NCBI RefSeq assembly: GCF_050948215.1
Contig: NC_135165.1
Location: 4,810,501 to 4,874,500, forward strand
Direction of reading: 5' to 3'
DNA length: 64,000 nt
Origin: Halictus rubicundus
Taxonomy: Eukaryota > Arthropoda > Insecta > Hymenoptera > Halictidae
Positions 36,114-46,900 of this stretch are shown here, one piece after another (within the stretch, counting starts at the first letter, position 1; each line of letters opens with the position of its first letter). The notes under the pieces are model-generated. The model was given only the letters and a program-made list of their open reading frames with translations, searched no databases and had not been told where the DNA came from. A program made the position numbers and the translations under genes.

Positions 36114-37144
36114 ATGAGGAGTTCAAATTTTTACGAAAATATTCATAGACCCTGTGACGAGTTTCTATTCAATATTAATAGAGTTATTCGTTCCGAAATA
36201 TTAGTCCTTCGTATTTCACAGTTGTCAATTTTCATCCAGTGTTCGTATTAATAAAAAAATTGTTTTCTGCGAATACCATGCTTCGAATCGACTTTTCCCC
36301 TCTTGTTTCCCGGATCGCTCTCCTTCGCGAAAGCTTTCGGGCACAATATCGCATAAGATCGTGTTTGGAATTCCTCGGCAGCGTAATTGAGTCGCATGTA
36401 AATATCCCGTCGAGCGGAATTTCTTCCACGGCGAAGAACTTGAAATATTTTGTAATATCATACCCAGCAGGTGTATTTTCCTTTGAACAAATTCTTTAAA
36501 TAACTGATGGACAATATTCTGCGGGAGCTTACTTCGATCCCGACATAGTTTGCTCCAGTTTCGCCGCATCGGAAGTTCGAGGAGGCCGAGGGACTGATCT
36601 TTGTCCAAGTTTCTCTCTCTCTCTTTCTCTTTCTCTTACTCTGGACTCTTTTTAGCTGGTTGTCGAAAAAAAAACGCAATAAATCCGACTGTTCGGTCTC
36701 TCTAGAAAGACGCCGGTTTAATCCAGTGCCTACCTGAATTAAACTGTAAATCACGGCTCACTTGCTCGGTCGTACATCGTTGAACTCGGGACAGGAGATA
36801 AGCTGTGGCGCGCATTAAGCATTTCTGTAATTTAGGGCTCTCCTTGGAACGCATTCTTCAGCATCGCTTATTCCCCGAGATAATCGAAGACGGGCTCGGA
36901 AGTCTGGCAGAGCAATTATTTTTTACGTTATCGGAGGATTCAACATTTTCGTGACGGAGCAAATCGCTCAGCATTGTAGCTTTCAGTCGTGCAGCAGCTT
37001 TCCGTATATCGATGACTCGAAGTTCTCATAATCAGGATTTTTTTTGTAGCTTTCTAATTTTTCTTTATTCTATCTTTCTGTTCTCTGAAAAGTTCAGAAA
37101 CATCTAAGAATATCGTTATATCGTTTTCAATGCATTAAAATTAT
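36114..37144. other. Gene-free stretch
   Basis: Mixed composition with a (CT)n/(TTC) tract at about 36611-36636. Frames of 65-127 codons on the minus strand overlap each other and carry no domain. Nothing else was recognised. Confidence 0.5.
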
Positions 37145-37386
37145 TAACACGTTCGTCGCCGCGTCACCCATATGTGGGTGACGGAATTATTTGTGCAGGT
37201 TTTAAAATTAATTTTTACGTTGATATATTCATTGCACTAAACTTGATTAGGATCTGTAACATGCAAGAAAGTTGGAGGATTACTCAGTATCATACATTTA
37301 ATTTTTTGCAATTTTTATTTCGTTAAATGACTTCATTTGATTTTATGGAATTTTTGGGGTTTCTAGTTGGGCGTTTAAAGTGTTAA
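37145..37386 (+). mobile_element. F2 TTAA MITE, copy 2 (uninterrupted)
   Basis: A 242-bp element from TTAACACGTTCGTCGCC to GGCGTTTAAAGTGTTAA-like sequence, in the same orientation as the copy at 16854. The left hairpin has arm CGTCACCCA (37163-37171), loop TATG, arm TGGGTGACG (37176-37184). The TTAA at 37323-37326 is the empty version of the site occupied by F1 in the other copy. Confidence 0.93.
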
Positions 37387-38659
37387 GGGATGAAATCAAT
37401 TTTTGTTGAAATCCGGTTTCCCACGATCGATGCAGAACATTTTAATTTTGCGCAAAGATCCGCAGTCTATTAACTATGTGAAGAAATAGTTAACGTGTCT
37501 ATTACTTTGTTATGGATACTGTCTGCTCCTGTGTATTCTAGTTTGAGCGAACGCTATATTCAGAATGTTTTAAATAACGAACGCGCGTCTCGCAGGGAAG
37601 TTCCGCAACGTGCGCTACACACATCAGCGGCGCACGCGTAGCGCAAAAACAATGAAACAAAAATTCATATAAATACAGTGTCCCACTGGACATTGATACA
37701 GAGTTATGGTCGTTTTTATGCTGCAGTTGCGCGCACGGCCGCATTTCGTGTAGAAAACTACAACCCTCGTGTGGTGGCGCTTGCAAATCTCGAAAAATGT
37801 CCTTATAAAAAAATGAATCGTCAAATGTTTCGCTACGAAAAAAAAAAAAAAAAAAATAGAAATCTGGACTCCTCTATCTCCAGTATCTCACGATTAACGC
37901 AGACAACCTTTATTTCGCACAAAGCTGAGGTGATTATAATCTAGAATTGTGTACCGAAAACACCTCCAACAATTCCAAAACAGTCATCATCCGTACACTC
38001 CGACTACAAAGTCTAAAAAAATAAAAGACCATCCAGAGACTCCCAGCAGAGAGAGAGAGAGAACTAGGCCAAAAGTTGGTCCAGCTTGGAGAACAGTATT
38101 CTTCGCGTCGACTGAGTAATTCAGCCGACGAAGTCAGCGTGCAAAAAGGGAGGTGGATCCTCGGTGGCGTCAAATTTCGAGCCCTCCGCTGACAATAAAC
38201 CAACGCTGGTGTCCCCGGCGTCGAAACTTTCGGAACAGCACCCTCACGGCCGGAACTCCAGCTCGAGGCAACAATCCCGATGGCTATCGCGGGGATCCAC
38301 GAATGATCACCGGCTCCCGGGAGCAAAAACTATGGCCCATTAATCGATTCCGGTGCAGGTCTGCAGTGTGCAATGTGCATTCACCGTCGGCCGACCCACT
38401 TTCGCCGAGTAATAGCGTCCGACCGACGAGAGCACGCAAAACTGGTCTTTTCAGCTGGTCGCCGGATGAACGGGTCCGCGTAATTTAGCAAGATACAGGG
38501 GATGATACAGTAGTGCTCGATTAAATTTCACTGAAACTGCAACGTTTAAATTTGCGTGACCCGTCCCCACTCTTCCCCTGAAACAGGATAATACTGCTAG
38601 AGCAAAGGAGGCGGGCGTACTTCAAAGAGGCGCCGCGAGCGTAAAAGGTAGTCATGCGA
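37387..38659. other. Gene-free stretch
   Basis: Mostly GC-rich from about 37540 onward. Contains an A19 run at 37838-37856 and a short (GA)8 at 38048-38063. Frames up to 130 codons have no domain. A lone TACAGTAGTGC at 38506 matches the TIR of the element at 38792. Confidence 0.5.
37838..37856. repeat. Poly-A run of 19
   Basis: A simple homopolymer. No retroposed gene was recognised upstream of it. Confidence 0.9.
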
Positions 38660-39130
38660 TGAAAGAAAATTTTTATATTCAGTGATTTTCGTTTTACATT
38701 TTCAAATCTAGTATTGGTGGATTGCTGAGATTTTTCTGAGTAAAACGAGTCCAAACACGGCGTAAATCGGACTAGTTTTACAGATTTGTTGTACTGTACT
38801 GCACACTTAAGTGTCCACCGTCGGGACCGAAAACGCACGCTTAATTGGAGAGGTTAGGTCAGCTAAAGAAAGAAGAGAGGACTGACACGTACCGTAGGTA
38901 TCAAGTTTCCATCGACCCGCTCGATCTTTAGTCCGAGGTCTTAGTTTCTAAAAATTGGTGGGGATAGCGACGCTTAAGTGTGCACTACTGTATCACTATT
39001 GTATATGAAGACCATAAAAGTGGACCGATTTGCGCCGTGTTTGGACTCGTTTTAATCGGACGAATCTCAGCAAACCACTGGTACCACATTTGGAAATGTA
39101 AAACCAAAGTTTACTATCTTTCCTTCGCTC
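38660..39130. repeat. Large inverted repeat, arms about 120 bp
   Basis: The left arm (about 38660-38781) and right arm (about 39010-39130) are imperfect reverse complements. For example, GAGTCCAAACACGGCG (38748) matches CGCCGTGTTTGGACTC (39034), and TTTTACATTTTCAAAT (38691) matches ATTTGGAAATGTAAAA (39089). The 228-bp spacer is almost entirely the TA-flanked element at 38792-38992. Confidence 0.85.
38792..38992. mobile_element. TA-flanked TIR element, about 200 bp
   Basis: The left end reads TACTGTACTGCACACTTAAG; the right end on the minus strand reads TACAGTAGTGCACACTTAAG. They match at 17 of 20 positions and continue with weaker similarity, giving a Tc1/mariner-type architecture with a TA target. 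No coding sequence. A further end of the same type stands alone at 38506. Confidence 0.75.
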
Positions 39131-40705
39131 GCTGTGTCTATTCTATTTGTCGAGACGCGTTCGAGTCAATTCCCGAAATAGAGACGCCACCCCGTAGCGC
39201 AAGAATCTGACTTCCGGAACTTTGGAAATTTACGCGAGCATTGGCAGTATCTCGGCAGCGAGTCGCGTGGTTATCGACCCACGTGGAGGACGGTGGCTGG
39301 GTCTAGCGAAGGATAGCCGTTGTGGCGCCTAAAAGACCGCTCGGACGCAGAGACGCGTGGGCGGGGGGTGGCTTGCTGGAAGCTGGCTCGGTTACATCAT
39401 CTGATAGGCGTCGGGGCTCGGGCAAAGTCGATGATGCCGGCCGCGAGCGTGTTCTTTAAAGGAGCCATCGTCGGGAAGGCTCTATTATATGCCGACGAGA
39501 CGGCGTGGCCTGTGAAGAACCATCCGGTCAGTCTTTATGAAAACCGTGAATACAGGCTCTCTCTAGCTAGACGAATCTATATGTCCATGTGTGCGTCTTT
39601 TTAATGGACGGGTTTCTGTGCATATTTACGAGGAGAGGGGATTAGGCTGCGATATGAGGACGACGTTTCGTAGAGTCTTGGGAGATTTCTGGATCGAGTG
39701 GAACTGGGACAGCTCGGTTTGAGTTGGATTGATTGGGTTTGAAGACCTCTTATGATCTGGGTAGGTTTTTGGTTAGATTGGGGTTGGTTTTGATTGACTG
39801 GTTGTTGAGGTCAGCTTTGTGTTGAAACTGGAGGGTCTGGGTACGAGGTGAAACTGATTAGGACTATTCCATCTCTTCAATTAGAACTAGAAGATCTAGG
39901 TCTGGTTTGGGATTGGTTAGGTATGAATTTCTTTTAGAGTCTACAGTGATTTCCGATTCTAGGTGGGAGATACTGTTTATGGCAGAGAATGTTCTACTGT
40001 AACTGTTAGCTTGCGGACTTCGTCCAAAATAAAATTTGTCTGATGAAAATTGAACATTTTTTAAATTCATCCAAAAATATGTTTGATTAATTATTGAACC
40101 TAGAATCCCAGACTGAACGTAAACTACGATTCCGCTATCATAGTAAGCGAACGCACAGCTCAGTTAGCCAACAGTTTACAGAACACAGCTTCCACGGCTA
40201 TTAATAAAGTGCTTCCTGACCGGAACATGATTTTCTGGTAGACAGTTGACGTCAATGTGTCTCGATGATCAGTTAGAACGCGGCAATAGTTAATTACTGT
40301 TGATTAATAAAATAACATTCGACTGACAGGTTTGGCTACAGTGTTTGCGATACACACGGATCTGTGATTCTAATTACCTGTACACGCAGGTACAGGTAAT
40401 GTTTTCCGTCGTGTAGATATGTCCACCATATCGCAACATGTTCCCGTTCCCATTTCCATCGATTCGATTCAATACTGCAACATTGTTGGGATACTTCGGT
40501 TATCTAGATCGTTGACTGTCGTTAACAAAACCGGCATTCAATTGCGGCAACTGATACACGGAAACGTAATGCGTCGATAAATAATCGTACTGTTTCATAG
40601 ATCTTGCTCTACTGATTAGCAAACGCCCACTACTAGAGTAATGAATTTGGACGCGTTTATGCCAAAAATATTTTCAATGTATCATTATTAGAAGAAGGAA
40701 TACAT
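39131..40705. other. Gene-free stretch with one hairpin
   Basis: CpG-rich at 39200-39620, then TG- and AT-rich. From about 39640 to 39920 the plus strand is rich in GGTTTGGGTTGG-type sequence without a fixed period. No gene was recognised. Confidence 0.5.
40373..40400. repeat. Perfect 11-bp-stem hairpin, loop of 6
   Basis: Arm ATTACCTGTAC (40373-40383), loop ACGCAG, arm GTACAGGTAAT (40390-40400). It is isolated and was not linked to any element. Confidence 0.9.
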
Positions 40706-40926
40706 TTAACACTAGAACTACCGAGTAATAAATACACCTGATGAATATTGCTTTGTAATCGTGACAAGACTACATCTATTCAAACCTAATACCATTTTTA
40801 TTCTAACATGTGCTTCAATGAAAAAGTTCATTCAAAAAATTCCGATGAAAACATATAATTTCAGTAATTGTGGAAGAAAAAATTAGGAACCAGTCATTTT
40901 GACTGGTTCGGTAGTTCTAGTGTTAA
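40706..40926 (-). mobile_element. F4 TTAA MITE, copy 1
   Basis: A 221-bp element with perfect 19-bp TIRs, TTAACACTAGAACTACCGA and its complement. Near the right end is a perfect 10-bp hairpin: arm GAACCAGTCA (40887-40896), loop TTT, arm TGACTGGTTC (40900-40909). On the minus strand this end lines up with the F3 left end over the first ten bases and again over the hairpin, so F3 and F4 appear to be sister families. Confidence 0.93.
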
Positions 40927-42084
40927 CCAGAGTTCCTTGCAATGAACTTACAAAATTTTCCAAAGGTGCACAGTGTAATTACTAGACTGCGGAGTTTATG
41001 CACTTCTGATAAAAATGAGTGAGGAAAATTTGAAATGTCGGGAAGGTTAGGAGAATCGGAGGATGATCTAGTTTTCAATTTCTGGAAATGATTAAAGAGA
41101 GAAAAATGATTCTGTTTGCGGGCAATTGTCGAGGCAGACAATTTTTATTCCACGCTACTAATTACGTAGGTGAAAAATTGCGTATTGGTGAAAATCTCCG
41201 CGCGGTCTGATTAGCGATAAGAGTGTCTGTCCGCGGAGGAGCCATAAATGTCTTAAATCTGGCTATCAAATATTTCCAGGATATTTATGAAAGTTCACGG
41301 GAGTAGTATATCAATCTTCTCCGAGGGCTTCGCGGCCCCCGTCCCCGGCTAGTTTGCATTCCGGTGCATCGCGCAATACCATTTATCTTCCATTAACATA
41401 GGAATCCACGTGAGGCAGACAAATTTTCGTGCAACGATTCACCGCGGGGCCCCGTCGGATCCCCTTTTTACGTTCCGCCGGAAGCATGATAGATACGTTG
41501 CGATACGGGGACGCGGACTATTCATGCGACCGGCATTACTCGCGCGCTTTTCGTGCCGTCGAGTGGCACTCGTCGCGCATTCGAAACCGAGAACACGTCC
41601 TCGTGCTCGCGACGATGAAAAGATACGCCCGAAAGACGTAATACAACCACTCGCAATCAAGGCCAATCAGAACCGACCGAATCTGTCACGCTCCGCATGA
41701 AGAATCGGGTAATTATGCACGCCGCCGCCGCCGCGCTGAATAACACAACCCTCCAAGCGGGTGGCTTGCGATTCTTTGTGAAATAATAAGAAAAGAGGCG
41801 CGCAAGAAAATTATTCCCTCCGACGATTCGTTTTTAGGACAATCGTGTATCGATTTTTAAGAGGTCGTTGTAAAGCGAAAGCTTCGGTCGTGAAATCATT
41901 CTTTAATTAGTCTGCGGGCGTTTAAATTTGTAGTATTTTATAGACGAAATGATCCTCTCAATACTCCACCTTTTAGGTGAAGAAAATAAGAAAGAAGTAT
42001 TCCAGTAAATTCTTTTAATACAAAATCTGTATTCCTTCAATAAAATAAAACGTCTGAAAGCTATCGTTTGGTCTTGCTCGATGT
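40927..42084. other. Gene-free stretch
   Basis: CpG-rich at about 41170-41800 with overlapping frames of 70-96 codons on both strands and no domain. AT-rich on both sides. Confidence 0.5.
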
Positions 42085-42395
42085 TTTCAGTGTTCAATTT
42101 TTTAAAGCAACGTTCAAGTTTGTTATAAGAAATTGGGTCAATAGAATCTAAAGTCAAGTTAAAAATTCTTTTCCTTCAGACGACTTTCGTGGACTACTGT
42201 ATCATACATCTTGGAAGAATGGAAATTTGATTTTTTAAAGCAATTTCCAGTGCAAGAAGAACTTCTTGGCTTCAGCACAGAAAGTGGGTCAACGGAATCT
42301 AAGATCAAGTTACAAATTCTGTTTCCTTAGAAAACTCCTGTCGACCACTGTATCATGCATCATTCATCTTAAACGAATGGAAATCTGATTTTTTA
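42085..42395. repeat. Tandem duplication, about 160-bp unit
   Basis: The order TTCAATTTTTTAAAGCAA, then AGAA..TGGGTCAA..GAATCTAA, then TTCTTTTCCTT, then ACTACTGTATCATACATC (first unit, from about 42092) recurs as TTGATTTTTTAAAGCAA, GAAAGTGGGTCAACGGAATC, TTCTGTTTCCTT and CCACTGTATCATGCATC (second unit, from about 42228). A third start, CTGATTTTTTAA, follows at about 42386. Confidence 0.85.
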
Positions 42396-43880
42396 ATACC
42401 TGGAACTTTCGAACCTCTGTATGGAATCTATGGACACAATTTTTTCCTGAGATCAGAAATCACCTAACTGTAGGATATTCCACCCTGAGAAAATAACACC
42501 ACTTTGAAAGGTGATTTCCACTCTGAGGAAACGAAACTTTGCACAATTCTCGAAGTGTCGTCACTAGAATGAGTACAACACGTCGGTATAAAATGAAAAT
42601 TTCCCCTAAATGGCTAATCGCAAAGAAAATCGTTGGAAGGAGTTTCAGAGTGGTAAAATCTGAAGCTGGTGCCATTTTGCTCCGCAGAAGAAGAAACCAC
42701 TATGTCAGGGGATGCTCCGACGTAATAGCACGACACTTCGGGCCATCTTCGAATTGTCCGCGGCAGACGGCGGGCAAAAATGTTCACGTAGCGTCGCAAT
42801 TAGTATCTCTCGGCGGCATCGGAGTCGCGTGGGCGTCGGAGTCAGCGAGGCGGGCGGTAGCCGCGCCAAAAGTGCACGAGTAATGTCCGGCGATTTGTCA
42901 GTGGGACAATTTGTAATCGTTTGTCAGCCGGCTGTACACCGTAAACACAACTAACTGCCGTCTTATTCAAATGAGGGCGGGGGCGCAGCTCTCCTTAGGC
43001 CGATGCCTATCCGCGCAGCCTCGCCTTTTCCAAACCTCTCTCCTCTCTCTCCCCGACTCAAAATTCCCTCGACCATGGTGGTGCCATGTCCTCCGTCATT
43101 AATCTTCAAGAATTTTCCCGCCCTCTGCCCTCCGGAGGGCTGCGAGGACGCCCCTTTTCTTCTCGCCACGGTGTTTGCTGCTTCAGCGTGTTTATCGGGT
43201 TTTCGGAAAAATTGCTTGCTGACCGTAAAATGGAGAATTTAAGAGTCCTGCGATTTCCGCGTTACCGTGACCCACTTACTCGTGCAAAGAATGTTTCTCC
43301 ACGGAAATGGAAAATATTAACACGAGGTTTTCTTGGACTGGAAGTTATTAATTTAACCAAGCGAAAGTGTTAGAACACTGAAATTAGTTTTTGCCATTAG
43401 GGAAATGAGTGGGTACATGATTTTTGAGTGACTGGTGCCGATGGTGAATGTGTTACTCCGGGTACGTTTAATGTGAAGTCTGTATCCGCCAAAATTGACC
43501 TCGACTACTTGAAGAATTTACATTTATTATTTTATGTGACCAGAGCCTGGATCTTTATGCAAATTTATGCAGGTTATACTGTACAAACCATACTGAAGGG
43601 AAAATTACGTATCTATAATAAACATAAGATATAGTTGTATCTTCGTTTTATAATTTTGAACGCTTCTATGAATGCTTAAGTGCCATAAATGTATAAAGAT
43701 CCTTTCTATAATATTAGAAAGTAATATTTTAGACATTAATATAGACATACTGTTGTTAGTAACATTGTATCGAGTGTTCGTACTTGTACTAGCGTCTATT
43801 GAGAAAATAATTTCCAAGTTTCTGTTTAAACAAAATGAAGATGTGGAGCTAGTTATTTACAATGCAATTGTTTGTTTCAG
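42396..43880. other. Gene-free stretch upstream of candidate exon
   Basis: CpG-rich at about 42700-43300, then AT-rich. A widely spaced inverted repeat, GAAATCACCT (42456) and AGGTGATTTC (42509), is present. The minus-strand and plus-strand frames at 42.5-43.3 kb are mutually overlapping and unrecognised. Confidence 0.5.
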
Positions 43881-43928
43881 GGAAGCTGCAAGGGATATAG
43901 AGGAGCTCCCGCAATATTTTTTATTGGG
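43881..43928 (+). CDS. Candidate 48-nt micro-exon, identity unknown
   Basis: The upstream sequence ATTGTTTGTTTCAG ends in a good 3' splice site with a short pyrimidine tract. After 48 nt the sequence GGG/GTAAGC gives a good 5' splice site. The length is a multiple of three, so inclusion or skipping would keep the frame. Two of three frames are open: one reads GSCKGYRGAPAIFFIG, the other EAARDIEELPQYFLLG, the latter also open back through the upstream intron to about 43672. Neither was recognised. The segment is more GC-rich than the AT-rich DNA around it. It could be an alternative exon of a large-intron gene or chance. No neighbouring exon was found. Confidence 0.22.
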
Positions 43929-46900
43929 GTAAGCATTTATTTTATCTCTTGAGAAAGAAACGATTTATTCTAAAATGACTCTTATGTTAGAAGCTATTGT
44001 TTATTAACTTTCGAAAAGGCTCATACTATTTTATATGAGAAAATCAGTTTACGTATTCCTACCGTGGGACGTAGAGCATAGGTAACCTAAGTGGCTGCAT
44101 AATATATTCCAGCAGCCACTTCTTGTCGAAAGATAAAAGAAAAGCTAGACATAACCGAAGGATAAAACTGGAGTGGCTCAATGGACTTCAAGTAGCTAAT
44201 TTCGAATTAAGTCGAGAAGTGTTGGGAACCTAATTTTCCATTCCAGAAGAGTCGCGATTATCCGAATTCTTCGTTGTGTGAACAAGTTTCTCACGCAAAG
44301 AATTCTGTCTACGAGCCACGCATGTATTATGCGTGTTCAAATCGTGATTTGCTGTACAAGTAATCAGTCACAATAATATTTCAGATTGTTAATCCAAAGA
44401 AAAAATAAGAAATATCTACAATCTTATATATTTTACAGAACCTACAGTTTAAGATCCTTAATAATTGGAAACTATTCAGTTTTTCGACAAGGAACGCAAT
44501 GAATAAGAAAATAATTTAATTCTCCCTTCAAAATTTTCTGTCTTGTTAATTCCCACTGTAAAATTCTAAAATTTGTCTATTCTCCTAGACCGAAATCTCC
44601 CCTCGACAATAAATTTTCCAAGCACCAAAAGCGACTGGGACACGTCGGCTTATGAAAATAACAATATTAAATATATTTGGATTTAAAAAATAAATGTATT
44701 CAATCATATTTCGTATAGAAAGAGCTTTACAAATTCAATAATTATAGAATAAAATATAGAAGGACCGCCATTTGACTGATGGTGGTAGGGCATAGCGTTA
44801 AAAGGGCGTGAACCTTTTCGGCGAGCGAACAAAGCTCGATCGATCAAATTCAAAATTCTGGTCAATTAATGCCACACTCATCCGATGACTGGCGTCCCGG
44901 TCTGACGGAATAATACCATCAGAGAGTAGACGCCGTGGCGCCAGGACTCGTCTGTATTGTCTATCTGGTTGCGGGGGCGGATTCCATAAACGCGGCAGCG
45001 CCGACAGGAGGAATCGTCCTCGAGATACACGCGCGCCACTCGACGCCCGACGATTCACAATAATCTCGTCGATACCCCCGACCAACCCATCCATCCACCC
45101 TCTGCCACCCCTTCCCGTCCTTTTCCACCCTTTGCGAGAGCCCGAAGTGCTGACTAGAAGACCGTGTCCCCTTCGCAGGGCGGGGCATAATTTTCGAAAA
45201 TCGATGCCTGGTTTACGGAGTGGACACCACCTCGTAAATATCAACGAATTTACAGCGATCCTACGCGCGACAATGCGGAAATAAAACGAGGTGTGGGCCG
45301 GGTGGGGGGATATACGAGTTCTCCTGACAAATTCGAACTTAAGACCCACCCCGTAGAAATTTATCTCGCGTCATTTTTAACGCCTCTGCGGGCGGAATTG
45401 TTTGTTCGCGGAAAGTTTACGCGTTCACCGGACGAGCTGTAAGCGATTACACGAGCGACCTTTCGTGTAGATCATTATTTACGGTCGTGAAACATTGCTT
45501 ATTCTTAGGCTGGCGTTCTTTAAACGAATTCCTATTTTTTTTTATCTCTGTGCTCAACAAATGCAATTCCGATTTTCCGGATTCAATTGAGATCATAGAA
45601 GTCGTTCGATTGAAAAGAAAAATTGTTTTTTAATTTTGTTGTAATGTGGACCACGTCCCATTTTCTTATTTACCTCCGAGTGCAAGAAATTTTTAAATCT
45701 TTTTAATGGCACTTAGATCACAGAAGTGGTTTAAAAAATCGTACGAAAATCTTTTAAATGATTGTATAAAATGTCAATTTGCTTTTGAAAGCATATATGA
45801 AATGAATTTCCCAGTACCATAATAATAGCACTTCTGGTAAATTCGCGGCAACAAAGACTCATTAAAATTCTCTTTGCCTATTGAATTATCAAGGAATGCC
45901 GGGCCCCGGAAACGTCTTTGCGCTCGCCAATTTGCTTCCTGCTAATTAGATTCGTAAGAGCGGGGAAGATTCGATGAGAAATTGGAAAACGCAGCGTCAC
46001 CTGCTTCTCCTGCCAGGATTAATGAGCACAATTGGCGCTGCGAGGTGTTGGCTCGCGTTCGAACACCGTCGGAAAATTTGCCGGGCTGCGCACAGAGAAC
46101 GGACCGAACCGTGAACTTTCTGCCCGACGAATAAATTCGTCACCTCTCGTGTAAATTATTGAGGATGTTTCCGAAACTTTCTGTGTACGCCGCCGCTCGA
46201 AAGTTCCGGCCTCGTTTATTCGACGAGGGGAATTCTTTTTTGAAGTTTCGGCGGAGTTAAAGGATGCACGAGCTCGTCGAGTGCATAACGCGCGCATCTT
46301 TATGATGCATGATTCACTACACAATGAACCCATAAATCAGAAACGTTTCTTTTCATAGTCGGTTGCATTCACGTAATTTCGGGTAATTTTTCTGAGAAGA
46401 GAAATATTTTCAGATTGATTTCGACATTTTAAACTCCAATCGATTGTTCTACGAGGTATCACATTTTCTTGTTTGTGTTCTCAGACATTAATAAATTGTA
46501 ACGCTGTGACATTTTAAAATTAATTATGAAGTAAAATTCCTAAAATTGTTCTGCGTGGTTTAAAATTTTTTTGCGAAGTTAAGTTGTTATAAACTGCGAT
46601 CTCTTAGCTTCCATTTGCGCCCTCTCGAACGTTAATAAATTGCATCGTGGTGACATTATAAAATCGACTTTTCCGAGCTTTATCGGTTTGGATAGTCTGT
46701 TTATTGGGATAATTTGTTTAGTCAATTTATTTTGCTAATCCATTTACCGATGGAAATAATGTCGGAGCTTAAAAGAAGCATTATTGCAGGAGTATTTAAC
46801 GTAAAAAGCGTGGAGACCGTTATGAACGGTGTTTAGCGAATGTTTTTTTTTTGCCGAGCGTGCTATCGCGATTTGAGCGATGCTAGAAAATAGGAATTAA

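Noticed and set aside
40490..40515. TTCGGTTATCTAG string resembling a miR-9-type mature sequence
   Set aside because: The seed is not exact and there is no precursor hairpin around it.
44798..45349. 183-codon minus-strand frame
   Set aside because: No domain, no splice context, and composition explained by the CpG-rich block.
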